From positions 744,001-808,000 of the forward strand of contig CAWBUL010000005.1 in the NCBI GenBank assembly GCA_963791885.1: a stretch of DNA of 64,000 nucleotides, given 5' to 3'. Each line of letters begins with the position of its first letter. Position 1 is the first letter of the stretch. This document shows, in pieces, positions 54,292-62,654 of this stretch. The notes under the pieces were generated by a model. That model had not been told where the DNA came from. It made no database searches and saw only the letters and a program-made list of their open reading frames with translations. This stretch comes from CAVSUZ01 sp963791885. Lineage in GTDB: Bacteria; Pseudomonadota; Alphaproteobacteria; Acetobacterales; Acetobacteraceae. A program made the position numbers and the translations under genes.

Positions 54292-54430
54292 TCTCTCTCC
54301 CTTATTGTCCGCTCGCACGCTCAGTTTGCGATCTGAGAATGGGCGTCACACCGAAACCTCTGGGTACGGATCTCGCGTCATGTCGGAGCCGCGCAGCCGC
54401 GACAGGCGGGGCGGCATGGTCGGCGTTGTT

Positions 54431-54444
54431 AATGAGCACTCATT
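54431..54444. promoter_or_regulatory. Inverted repeat AATGAGCACTCATT in the GH51 leader
   Basis: Two six-base arms, AATGAG and CTCATT, around a CA spacer. This form is common in operators of dimeric regulators such as TetR-family proteins. It lies about 110 bases downstream of the proposed transcription start and 140 bases before the GH51 start codon. No regulator gene is nearby. Confidence 0.45.
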
Positions 54445-54550
54445 GCGAGGGCGCGTACAATCCGCCAGCGGCGACCGGGCACTGGGAACGCTAACTCCAG
54501 CACGACTTTCCTCCCCGTACTGTCAGAATAATGGCGATTGCTTTCGGTGT

Positions 54551-54649
54551 TTGATCAAATCGGACTCCGAGCAGGATGTCAAACCCAGCAATTTACGATA
54601 TGCGGGTCTAGCTTTCCGATCCAGAACGGCAAGACTTGATCAAATCCGG
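54551..54649. repeat. Two copies of a palindrome-containing element TTGATCAAATC(C)GG
   Basis: TTGATCAAATCGG at 54551-54563 and TTGATCAAATCCGG at 54636-54649. Each contains the perfect palindrome TTGATCAA. They are 85 bases apart, close to eight helical turns. The first overlaps the -10 box of the proposed promoter, as a repressor site would. Confidence 0.7.
54554..54582 (-). promoter_or_regulatory. Sigma-70-like promoter for the GH51-ABC operon
   Basis: On the minus strand a perfect TTGACA (54582-54577) is followed after 17 bases by TTTGAT (54559-54554), four of six matches to TATAAT. Transcription would begin near 54547 and run into the arabinofuranosidase gene. The -10 box lies within one TTGATCAA palindrome. 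Confidence 0.55.
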
Positions 54650-54686
54650 CCTGAGCCGCACCTGCCGACCTACTAGAGCATGCGCT

Positions 54687-55631
54687 CTACACAACCCGAT
54701 TCAGTAGGGACTCCCCGGTCGAGAGCCGGCGGCAGTTCTCGGCCGCCAGAGCGAAACTGCGATCGAATGTTCCGGTGGTCAGCCATGCGACGTGGGGCGT
54801 CAGCACGACGTTCGGCAAGGCGAGCAGCGGATCGTCGGGTGGTGGTGGCTCGGCGTCGAACACGTCCAGTCCGGCGCCCGCAAGACGGCCTGTTTTCAGC
54901 GCTTGTGTGAGTGCTGCCTGATCCACCAGACCGCCACGCGCGGTGTTGACCAGGATGGCACCGGGCTTCATGCGACCAAGTGTTTCGGCGCCGATGATGC
55001 GTATGGTTTCGGACGTCAGCGGCAGGTGCAGGCTCACGATGTCGGATTCCGCGAGCAGGTCCGGCAGGGATCTGAATGCGTTGGGGTCGTTTGGATGGGG
55101 CGCGCGGGCCCAGTAGATGACGCGCGCACCGAGCGCCACGAGCGTGGGCGCAAGCGCCCGGGGAATCGCACCGTAACCAACCAAGCCCACGACCCGCCCT
55201 GACACTTCGCCGAGCCCGTCAAGGCGCACCGGATCGATGCGGAAGCCGGCACCGGACGCGGTCGCGGCGTGGAGCATAGGTAAGCGCCGCAAGGTTGCGA
55301 GCATCAGCAACAACGTCATCTCGGCGACGGCCTGGGCGTTGGTTCCGGGCAGGTTGCAAACGGGAATGCCGCGGGCCTGTGCGGCCTTCAGGTCGATGGT
55401 GTTCACGCCCACGCCGATCTTCTGGATCAGCCGAAGGCGCGGTGCCGCAGCGATCATATCGGCGGTTGCAGGCTTCAGGACGTGCCAGATCACGTCTGTT
55501 TCCGGCAGCAAACGCGCCAGCAGTGCTTCGTCGTCTTCAGGGCAGGCGGTGATGTGTAATGCGTCGCCGGAAATCGCCGCCAGGCGGGCTGCAAGATCAG
55601 GCCCGGCCGCGGCGTGAAAGACGACGTTCAC
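54687..55631 (-). CDS. D-isomer-specific 2-hydroxyacid dehydrogenase
   Basis: A 314-residue NAD(P) enzyme. The substrate domain (NVVFHAAAGPDLAARL, LIQKIGVGVNTIDLKAA) is followed by the cofactor motif VGLVGYGAIPRALA. The catalytic set is present: Arg in NTARGGLVDQ, Glu in DVFDAEPPP and His in TPHVAW. After the second strand the sequence IYWARAP has no Asp but an Arg, suggesting NADP(H) rather than NAD(H), which is inference. The GTG at 55631 overlaps the enolase-like stop (GTGA). It probably oxidises or reduces the product of the two enzymes encoded upstream. Confidence 0.9.
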   Translation of the reverse strand: MNVVFHAAAGPDLAARLAAISGDALHITACPEDDEALLARLLPETDVIWHVLKPATADMIAAAPRLRLIQKIGVGVNTIDLKAAQARGIPVCNLPGTNAQAVAEMTLLLMLATLRRLPMLHAATASGAGFRIDPVRLDGLGEVSGRVVGLVGYGAIPRALAPTLVALGARVIYWARAPHPNDPNAFRSLPDLLAESDIVSLHLPLTSETIRIIGAETLGRMKPGAILVNTARGGLVDQAALTQALKTGRLAGAGLDVFDAEPPPPDDPLLALPNVVLTPHVAWLTTGTFDRSFALAAENCRRLSTGESLLNRVV

Positions 55632-56917
55632 CGTTTCGAGCGGCCCAGCGCTTCGGCGCCGGCGAACTCGGCATTCGATCCCAGCGCTTCTTCGACGCGC
55701 AGCGCCTCGTTCCACTTCGCCATCCGCTCACTCCGCGCGAAGCTGCCGACCTTGAGCTGTCCGACACCCCAGCCGACGGCGAGATGGACGATGGTCGTGT
55801 CCTCGGTTTCGCCAGATCGGGCGGAGACGATGCCGGCCATCCCTGTCTCCTGTGCGGCGGTCCAGGCATCTTTCAGTTCACTGAGCGTGCCGCGCTGGTT
55901 CGGCTTCAGCAGCACGGCGTTGGTCGCACCGCGAAGTGCGGCTTCGCGCACGCGACTTGCCTGGCTGACCAGGAAATCGTCGCCCACCACCTGCACGCGC
56001 GAACCCACTTCCTTGGTGAAGGCGACGAAACCGGCATAGTCATCCTCGGCCAGCGGATCCTCGATCGAGACGATCGGGTAGGACTTGATCCAACCGACGA
56101 GGAGCTTGATCAGGCCTTCGGTGTCGAGTTCCTTCTTCTCCAACGCCAACTTATATTTACCTCCACGGCCAAATTCCGAGGCGGCAACGTCGAGCGCAAT
56201 GGCGACTTCAGTGCCGGGCCTGAATCCGGCATGTTCGATGGCTTGAACGAGATGCTGCAGCGCCTCTTCGTTGGTGCGGAAGGCGGGCCACCAGCCGCCT
56301 TCATCGGCCACGCCATAGAGGTTTCCCGTCTCCGCCATCAGTGCGCCGGCGGCACGGTACACCTCGGCGGTCATGTCCAGCGCCTGGGCGAAATTGGCCG
56401 CGTTGGGGCAGACGACGAGGAAGTCCTGAATGTCCACGCGACGTCCGGCATGAGCGCCGCCGCCGAAGATCTGGATCTGCGGTAAAGGCAGGGTGATCGC
56501 CTCTCGGCCACCGAGGTAGCGATACAGCGGCTCTCCGGCGGCCGCGGCGGCGGCGTGTGCCGTGGCCATGGATACGGCAAGAAGGGCATTGGCGCCGAGG
56601 CGGGATTTGCTCGGTGTTCCGTCGAGTGCAATCAGTTTCGCGTCGAGCGCCTTCTGGTCTGCTGCATCAAGACCCATGATTGCACGGGCGATCTCGCCGT
56701 TGATGTGACCGACCGCCTTGGTCACGTCATAGCCGCCGAATTTGCTGTTACCATCGCGCAGGTCGAGTGCTTCACCGGTCCCGGCGGAGGCGCCAGCGGG
56801 GGCCATGCCGCGGCCTACGCCGCCGCCTTCCAACAGCACGTCGGCTTCCACGGTGGGACGGCCGCGACTGTCCCAGACGCGGCGGCCGTGCACGAAAGCA
56901 ATGCGCGTGTCGCTCAA
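55628..56917 (-). CDS. Enolase-like protein (phosphopyruvate hydratase paralogue with altered active site)
   Basis: A 429-residue enolase-family protein, normal length. The start is TTG 56917, with GGAGAG four bases before it, overlapping the kinase stop. Metal ligands are conserved: Asp243 (ALDVAAS), Glu286 (SIEDPLAE), Asp313 (VGDD). Base/acid residues Glu206 (ADEGGWWP), Lys338 (LLKPNQRGTLSE) and Lys389 match yeast Glu211, Lys345 and Lys396. Two active-site residues differ: the His of SHRSGETED is Ala366 (SARSGETED), and the Glu of the QEF motif is Asp165 (IQDF). The sequence GASAGTGEA replaces GASTG. A glycolytic role is doubtful, and an altered phosphorylated hydroxyacid substrate seems likelier. 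Confidence 0.88.
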   Translation of the reverse strand: MSDTRIAFVHGRRVWDSRGRPTVEADVLLEGGGVGRGMAPAGASAGTGEALDLRDGNSKFGGYDVTKAVGHINGEIARAIMGLDAADQKALDAKLIALDGTPSKSRLGANALLAVSMATAHAAAAAAGEPLYRYLGGREAITLPLPQIQIFGGGAHAGRRVDIQDFLVVCPNAANFAQALDMTAEVYRAAGALMAETGNLYGVADEGGWWPAFRTNEEALQHLVQAIEHAGFRPGTEVAIALDVAASEFGRGGKYKLALEKKELDTEGLIKLLVGWIKSYPIVSIEDPLAEDDYAGFVAFTKEVGSRVQVVGDDFLVSQASRVREAALRGATNAVLLKPNQRGTLSELKDAWTAAQETGMAGIVSARSGETEDTTIVHLAVGWGVGQLKVGSFARSERMAKWNEALRVEEALGSNAEFAGAEALGRSKR

Positions 56918-57945
56918 TTGTCTCTCCAAGGGGCATCTCTCCAAGAGGCGAGTGCGTCGGCCCAGGCGCGCCGCACGGCTGCAAGGCGTTCGACCGGGTC
57001 GGACAACAACGCGCGCGCGCACCATCGCACCCGGTTCTTGTCCTGCTCGGCCGTGATGTACTCCACAGGCGACTTGCCATCCACCCGGGCGAGCAGCAAT
57101 CCGGGAAGCAGGTGGGCAGCGCGGGCTTCGAGCGCGGCGGTCGGTTCCCAGGCCACGCCGGCCAGATAGGCGTCCGACATTGCGTCGAAGCACGCAAGGA
57201 AGTCTTTAGCGGCGGCGGGCGTCCAGATGCACTTCAGCAAGAGGTGATTGAGGCAGAAGGCGAGATCGAAGGCTGGATCGCCCCAGGTCGCGCATTCAGC
57301 GTCCAGGAAGACGGGGCCGTGCGGGCCGGCCAGGATGTTCTTCGGGCTGACGTCACCATGGACAAGGGCGCAGCGGTTTTTTTCGGTTGCATTGACCAGG
57401 TTTTGCAGGGCGGCCGCGCGATCCGGATGGGCGCGCGCGGTGGCGAGCAGGTAGGGTTCGAGCCGGATGGCACGGAAGATGTCGCCGGTGGGAAATTCGG
57501 CGGCCATGGCAGGATTGGACGCGGTAGCGGCATGGATCGCAACGAGTGTACTGCCGACGGCGGCGGCGAAGTCAGGCTTCGCGTGGCCGTCGCGGAGCTG
57601 CGCTTTCCACAGCGGATATTCTTCCGGAGGCAGCCACGCCATTGCGATCGTTCCGCTTGCATCGTCTTGGCCGAGCAGGCGGGGGCAGCAGAAGGGGCTG
57701 ATGCGCTGGGCGTGGTGCATCCAGCGAGCCTCATAGGTGCTGCGCTCGATCGGGGCCTGCCAGTCCGCGGCGACGCGCAGCCGGGCGAGTGCGCGCTTGA
57801 TGCAGATCGGCCCAGCCGCGCGATCTACGCGATAGATGTCGGACGAAACGCCGCCGGTGAGAGGCGCGGCTTCGGCCGGCTCGTTGGGACCGAGCAGGTC
57901 CATACGGACCAGGGCAGCGCGGAGGTCGGAGGGTAAGGCGGCCAT
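56914..57945 (-). CDS. Phosphotransferase of the APH/choline kinase/methylthioribose kinase fold
   Basis: A 343-residue protein-kinase-like small-molecule kinase. The N-lobe (LTGGVSSDIYRV, ICIKRALARL with the likely ATP-binding Lys) is followed by the catalytic loop LVHGDVSPKNILAGPHGPVFLDAECATWGDPAFDLAF, containing the HGD catalytic Asp, Asn and metal-binding Asp. The spacing AADWQAPIERSTYEARWM resembles methylthioribose kinases. It phosphorylates a hydroxyl of an unknown small molecule, probably not an antibiotic. It is the first gene of an overlapping operon with the enolase-like and hydroxyacid dehydrogenase genes. Confidence 0.85.
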   Translation of the reverse strand: MAALPSDLRAALVRMDLLGPNEPAEAAPLTGGVSSDIYRVDRAAGPICIKRALARLRVAADWQAPIERSTYEARWMHHAQRISPFCCPRLLGQDDASGTIAMAWLPPEEYPLWKAQLRDGHAKPDFAAAVGSTLVAIHAATASNPAMAAEFPTGDIFRAIRLEPYLLATARAHPDRAAALQNLVNATEKNRCALVHGDVSPKNILAGPHGPVFLDAECATWGDPAFDLAFCLNHLLLKCIWTPAAAKDFLACFDAMSDAYLAGVAWEPTAALEARAAHLLPGLLLARVDGKSPVEYITAEQDKNRVRWCARALLSDPVERLAAVRRAWADALASWRDAPWRDN

Positions 57946-58015
57946 TGCTGGCGGAGATTTGGCACAGGCGACGGCGAGGCGATACGCTGCACCGCAGTGC
58001 GAGCAAGGAGATTAC

Positions 58016-58600
58016 ATGGAGCCGCCAGTTAGCCGTTTTGGCGTTCCCGAATCATTGGATGATCTGCCAGGCGATATCCGGGAGCGGATCGAGACGGTGC
58101 AGGAGAAATCCGGCTTTGTGCCGAATGTGTTTCTCGCGCTGGCGCACCGGCCGGACGAGTTCCGCGCGTTCTTCGCGTATCATGACGCTCTCATGGACAA
58201 GCCGAGCGGCCTGACGAAGGCCGAGCGCGAGATGATCGTGGTGGCGACCAGCGGGGCGAATGGCTGCCGGTACTGCGTGGTCGCGCATGGGGCGATTTTG
58301 CGCATCCGGGCGAAGAACCCGCTGATCGCGGACCAGGTGGCGGTGAATTACCGCAAGGCGGACATCACGGCGCGGCAGCACGCGATGCTGGATCTGGCGA
58401 TGAAGGTGTCGCTGGATGCGTCGAAAGTGGGCGATGACGATTTCGCCGCGGCAGAGGCACATGGTTTCAGCCGCGACGATTGCTGGGACATTGTGGCCAT
58501 CGCTGCGTTCTTCGCCATGTCCAACCGGCTGGCGAACAGCATCAGTCTGCGGCCCAATCCGGAATTCTATGCGATGGGCCGGGAGGTCAAGGCCCTATGA
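58016..58600 (+). CDS. AhpD-like carboxymuconolactone decarboxylase-family protein
   Basis: A 194-residue all-helical protein of the peroxidase-related AhpD group. The redox motif is CRYCVVAHG (CxxC then His) in SGANGCRYCVVAHGAILR, with SGLTKAEREMIVVATS before it. It may reduce peroxides or act as a thiol-dependent accessory enzyme. The ATG at 58016 has AAGGAG seven bases upstream. Its stop overlaps the hydantoinase A ATG. It is divergent from the kinase gene, with about 70 bases between. Confidence 0.87.
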   Translation: MEPPVSRFGVPESLDDLPGDIRERIETVQEKSGFVPNVFLALAHRPDEFRAFFAYHDALMDKPSGLTKAEREMIVVATSGANGCRYCVVAHGAILRIRAKNPLIADQVAVNYRKADITARQHAMLDLAMKVSLDASKVGDDDFAAAEAHGFSRDDCWDIVAIAAFFAMSNRLANSISLRPNPEFYAMGREVKAL

Positions 58601-60651
58601 GCGCGCTGCTTGGTACCGATGTGGGTGGCACGTTCACCGACCTGATCTACATCGACAATGATGGCGCGCTGCATTGCTTCAAGACGCCCAGCACGCCGTC
58701 TCGGCCGGGTGCCAGCATCCTTGCCGGGGTGGACGAGGTGCATGAGGCGCTGCGGCCGGCGGCGGAGTCCTGGCGTGGGATGGTGCATACGCATAGCAGC
58801 ACGGTGGCGACCAACGCGCTGATCGAACGGAAGGGCGCGCGGGCCGGACTGCTGGTGTCCGCCGGCTTTCGCGACCTGTTCGAGTTGCAGCGGCTGGCGC
58901 TACCGCATCCGATGCGGTTTGATTCCCGGCGCCCACAGCCGCTGATTCCGCGGGCGCTGGTGCGGGAGATCGGTGGGCGGATCGACGCGGCGGGGCAGGA
59001 GGTGGATGCGCTCGATGAAGCGGCGGTGCTGGAGGCGGCACGGGAACTCTCCGCCATGGGTGCGGAGATTCTGGTCGTGGTGTTCCTGCACAGCTATCGC
59101 AATCCGGCGCATGAACGCGCGGCTCGTGAGGTGATTGCCCGTGCCGGGTTCAAGTTGCGCGTGGAACTGTCGTCCGATGTGTGGCCGCAGGCGCGGGAGT
59201 ATGAGCGCGGCGTGCTGACGGCGATCAACGCGGGTATCCGTCCGCTGGTGGAATCCTATGCGGACCGGCTGAGCGCGGGGCTGGAGGAGCGGGGAATCGG
59301 CACGCCGGCGCGGATCGCTCGGTCCAATGGTGGGGCGGAGCTCGCCGGCACGCTGCGCGACCGCCCTGTGGTGGCGCTGCTGTCGGGACCGGCGGCGGGT
59401 GTCAGCGGCGCGGCAGAAGCCGCGCACGATGCCGGGTGGGAGTCGGCCGATCTGATGACGTTGGATATCGGCGGAACGAGCGCGGATATTGGCGTGGTGC
59501 GCGATGGGCGTCCGGTGCTGAGTTCGGAAGAGCACATCGCGGAGTTTCCGGTGCTGACGCCGACCGTGGCTGTATCGAGCATCGGCGCGGGCGGCGGATC
59601 AATCATCTGGCTGGACCCGACGGGATCGCTGAAAGTCGGACCGCGCAGTGTCGGCGCCGATCCGGGGCCGGCAAGCTATGACAGCGGGTCGTTGATTCCG
59701 GCGCTGACCGACGCGTTCCTGGTGTGCGGATTGCTGGAGCCGGATCAGCGATTGGGCGGGAAGCTGCCGCTGCGGATGGCGCCGGCTCGGGCGGCGCTGT
59801 CGCGGATCGCTGATTCGCTTGGGAGTTTGGTGGAGGAGGTGGCGGACGGCGCGATCCGCATTGCCATCGCGATGATGACGGCGGAGGCGTCCAACGTGCT
59901 GGCGCGACGGGGCGTGGATGCGCCTCGGTTCCGCATGGTGGCGTTCGGCGGCGCCGGTCCGCTGCTAGGGGCGCTGCTCGCGGAGGAGCTTTCGATCGAT
60001 ACGATTTTGATCCCGCCGCATCCGGGGGCGCTGAGTGCGCTGGGTGCGGCGCGGGCGGATCTGGAAGGCGATCTTGTGCAGCCGGTCTATGAATTGCTGC
60101 ATGCATTGCCGGCGGCGCGGCTGCCGGCGCTGCTGACGGAGCTGGAGGCGCACGCGCAGGAGTGGATCGCGGCACAGACCGCACTCATTCCGGCTCAGAG
60201 CGTGCGAACAGCGTTGGCGGCTGAGATGCGCTATGACGGGCAGGGCTACGACGTGTCCGTGCCGCTGGACCGGAATTGGCTGGTTGATGGTGATACGGCG
60301 CGCATCGCGTCGGCGTTTCATGACGCGCACCGGGCGGTGTATGGGCATGCGAACGACCAGGCGCGGATCTGGATGAAGGAGCTGCGCGCGCATGTGGTAG
60401 GCGCAATGGCGCGTCCGCCGGTTGCGTCCGTGCAGGAGGTCGCGGGACGTGCCGCCCGGACCAGCCGGCCGGTTCGGCTGCTCGGACGTGTCGTGCAGGC
60501 GGCGGTACTGGACCGCGCGAGCATCGGACAGGACGAAACGGTCAACGGCCCGGCGATTATCAACCAAATGGATACGACCACGCTGGTTCCGCCGGATTGG
60601 CGGGCGCGTCGGATTGGGGGCGGTGCGATGATGCTGGAGAAGAACGCATGA
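58597..60651 (+). CDS. hyuA: Hydantoinase/oxoprolinase subunit A
   Basis: A 684-residue ATP-dependent amidohydrolase subunit. The ATP-binding start LLGTDVGGTFTDLIYIDNDG, THSSTVATNALIERKGARAGLLVSAGFRDL, the second actin-like motif MTLDIGGTSADIGVV and VAVSSIGAGGGSI are typical. The subunit activates the amide, which the B subunit hydrolyses. Substrates in the family include hydantoins, 5-oxoproline and related cyclic amides. The ATG at 58597 overlaps the upstream stop, and the end overlaps hyuB. Confidence 0.92.
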   Translation: MSALLGTDVGGTFTDLIYIDNDGALHCFKTPSTPSRPGASILAGVDEVHEALRPAAESWRGMVHTHSSTVATNALIERKGARAGLLVSAGFRDLFELQRLALPHPMRFDSRRPQPLIPRALVREIGGRIDAAGQEVDALDEAAVLEAARELSAMGAEILVVVFLHSYRNPAHERAAREVIARAGFKLRVELSSDVWPQAREYERGVLTAINAGIRPLVESYADRLSAGLEERGIGTPARIARSNGGAELAGTLRDRPVVALLSGPAAGVSGAAEAAHDAGWESADLMTLDIGGTSADIGVVRDGRPVLSSEEHIAEFPVLTPTVAVSSIGAGGGSIIWLDPTGSLKVGPRSVGADPGPASYDSGSLIPALTDAFLVCGLLEPDQRLGGKLPLRMAPARAALSRIADSLGSLVEEVADGAIRIAIAMMTAEASNVLARRGVDAPRFRMVAFGGAGPLLGALLAEELSIDTILIPPHPGALSALGAARADLEGDLVQPVYELLHALPAARLPALLTELEAHAQEWIAAQTALIPAQSVRTALAAEMRYDGQGYDVSVPLDRNWLVDGDTARIASAFHDAHRAVYGHANDQARIWMKELRAHVVGAMARPPVASVQEVAGRAARTSRPVRLLGRVVQAAVLDRASIGQDETVNGPAIINQMDTTTLVPPDWRARRIGGGAMMLEKNA

Positions 60652-62654
60652 TGGACGCCACTGTCCGCACGGACGCGATCAGCGCCGAGGTCTTCGCCAA
60701 TCTGTTCAAGGCGATCGTCGACGAGATGGCGTGGATCGTGCTGCGCTCCTCCCACACGACGTTCGTGAAGGAGACGCAGGATTTCGCCGTTTCGCTGGTG
60801 ACGAAAGAGGGCGAGATTTTCGCCTATCCGTACGGCAGCGGGGCGACGCCGATCATGGGCGTGCCGATGCATGCAGGAACCAAGGCCTTCGCGGACTGGG
60901 CGCCGGGCGACGTGATGATGACCAACGATCCGTACACCACGGGCGGCATGGTCATGCATCTGAACGACATCTACCTGTTCAAGCCGGTATTCGTCGAAGG
61001 CCGGCTGCTGTGTTTCGCCTGGACCTTCATTCACTGCACCGATGTCGGCGGCTATGCGCCGGGCAGCATCGATATGCGCAACAACGAGGTGTTCCAGGAA
61101 GGGCTGCGCCTGCGTCCGGCGAAGCTGATGCGCGCCGGCGTGCTGAACGAGGAATTGTGGACGATCTTCGCGGATAACTGCCGTATTCCCAGCCTGAACT
61201 GGGGCGACATCACCGCGTGCCTCGCGGCGCTGGATAAGGCGGAGCAGCGGCTGGCGCGGCTGGCGGAGCGCTATAGCCGCGGAGCGGTAGAGCAGGCGAT
61301 TTACGCGACGCTGGATCGGACGGAGCAGCTGGCGCGGCAAGTGCTGGCGCGGATTCCGGCCGGGCGGTACAGCTTCGACGAGTATTTCGAGGACGACTAC
61401 GTCAGCGAGCTGCCGGTACGCATCACGGCGACGCTGATTTCTCATGGTGACGGGACGGTGACGCTGGACTTCACCGGGTCGGATCCGCAGGTGCGCGCGG
61501 CGCTGAACCTGCCCACGGGTTCGATGAAGCACCATCCGTTCCTGTGCATGGCGCTGACCAACCTGGTGGTGACCAAGTCGGAATCGATTCACATCAATGG
61601 CGGGATCATTCGCTGCATCGATCTGGTGCTTCCCGACGCGTCGGTGGTGAACGCGAAATTCCCCGCGGCCTGCGGCATGCGTTTCACCACCGCGATGCGC
61701 ATCCACGACCTCGTGCTGGGCTTGCTGGCACGCGCGGCGCCCGGCCTGGCGCCGGTGGGCGGATCGGGCGCGGTGGTGATTACATATATCTCCACTTCGG
61801 AGCTGGGCGAGACCGGGCGGGTGGTGGTGGCCAATCCGCTGTCGGGCGGCTCGGGCGGCAGTGCGACGCAGGACGGGATTTCGGGGTCTGAACTGTCCGT
61901 GGCGTTCTTACGGAACGTCCCGGTGGAGGTGCTGGAATCCGAGGCGCCCGTGCTCGTGCGGCGGTTCGGGCTGCGGCCGGATACGGAAGGGGCGGGCGAG
62001 CACCGCGGCGGGTTCGGGTCGGAATACGATCTGCAGATCCGGCATCCGGCGGCCGTGGTGGTGATGCGGGGCAAGGACCGGCACCGTTTCTCGGCCTGGG
62101 GCGCGGCGGGGGGCCTGGCGGGGACGACCTGCGGCAATATGGGCGAGCGTGAGAACGAGGCGCCGCACGAGATCGGCAAGCAGACCGTGTACCGACCAGC
62201 CTTGGGCGAGGTGATCCGCATCTGGGGCGGTGGTGGCGGCGGCTGGGGCGATCCTTTGGCGCGAGATCCGGATGCCGTGGCGGCGGATGTCGCGGCAGGA
62301 TTGGTGTCGGTGGAGCGCGCGCGGGATGTGTATGGCGTGGTGCTGCGCGAGGGCGTGCCGGATGCGGATGTCACGGTGTCGCAGCGGGCACGCTTGTCAG
62401 GCGCGCGCGGGCCATTGGCCGATTTCGATTACGGGGCCGGGCGTACGGCATGGGAGGAGCGGTTCGGTGTGGCCGCTCAGCGCGTCGCGGCATGGATGCC
62501 GAGCCTGGCGCCGGGACTGAGGCGGTCGGCTCAAGCGGCGCTGTATGACTTCTTGCAGGAAAACGGACCCGGCCCCTACGATGCAGCGACAACGGATCAA
62601 GCCATTCAAGCTGTGACCGCGCGGCTGCAGAGGCAAATGGGAGGCGGGGGATGA
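60648..62654 (+). CDS. hyuB: Hydantoinase/oxoprolinase subunit B
   Basis: A 668-residue partner of subunit A. Motifs are RSSHTTFVKETQDFAVSL, GEIFAYPYGSGATPIMGVPMHAG, GDVMMTNDPYTTGGMVMHLND, PTGSMKHHPFLCMAL and the Gly-rich C-terminal GGGGGGWGDPLARDP. It starts at ATG 60648 (a second ATG is the next codon), overlapping the hyuA stop, and ends with an ATGA overlap with the MFS transporter gene. Together they suggest import and hydrolysis of a cyclic amide or a related compound. Confidence 0.92.
   Translation: MMDATVRTDAISAEVFANLFKAIVDEMAWIVLRSSHTTFVKETQDFAVSLVTKEGEIFAYPYGSGATPIMGVPMHAGTKAFADWAPGDVMMTNDPYTTGGMVMHLNDIYLFKPVFVEGRLLCFAWTFIHCTDVGGYAPGSIDMRNNEVFQEGLRLRPAKLMRAGVLNEELWTIFADNCRIPSLNWGDITACLAALDKAEQRLARLAERYSRGAVEQAIYATLDRTEQLARQVLARIPAGRYSFDEYFEDDYVSELPVRITATLISHGDGTVTLDFTGSDPQVRAALNLPTGSMKHHPFLCMALTNLVVTKSESIHINGGIIRCIDLVLPDASVVNAKFPAACGMRFTTAMRIHDLVLGLLARAAPGLAPVGGSGAVVITYISTSELGETGRVVVANPLSGGSGGSATQDGISGSELSVAFLRNVPVEVLESEAPVLVRRFGLRPDTEGAGEHRGGFGSEYDLQIRHPAAVVVMRGKDRHRFSAWGAAGGLAGTTCGNMGERENEAPHEIGKQTVYRPALGEVIRIWGGGGGGWGDPLARDPDAVAADVAAGLVSVERARDVYGVVLREGVPDADVTVSQRARLSGARGPLADFDYGAGRTAWEERFGVAAQRVAAWMPSLAPGLRRSAQAALYDFLQENGPGPYDAATTDQAIQAVTARLQRQMGGGG

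Larger units (their letters stand above)
54292..54686. other. Regulatory intergenic region upstream of the GH51 operon
   Basis: About 395 bases without a gene. It holds a promoter-like pair, two copies of the palindromic TTGATCAAATC element and a separate inverted repeat at 54431-54444, listed individually. A short inverted repeat, TAGAGC-ATGC-GCTCTA, spans the stop of the dehydrogenase gene at about 54674-54689 but lacks a T tract. Confidence 0.6.

Noticed and set aside
54674..54689. The inverted repeat at the dehydrogenase stop codon as a terminator
   Set aside because: The stem is six bases with a four-base loop and no T tract on the transcribed side, so it is too weak to call.
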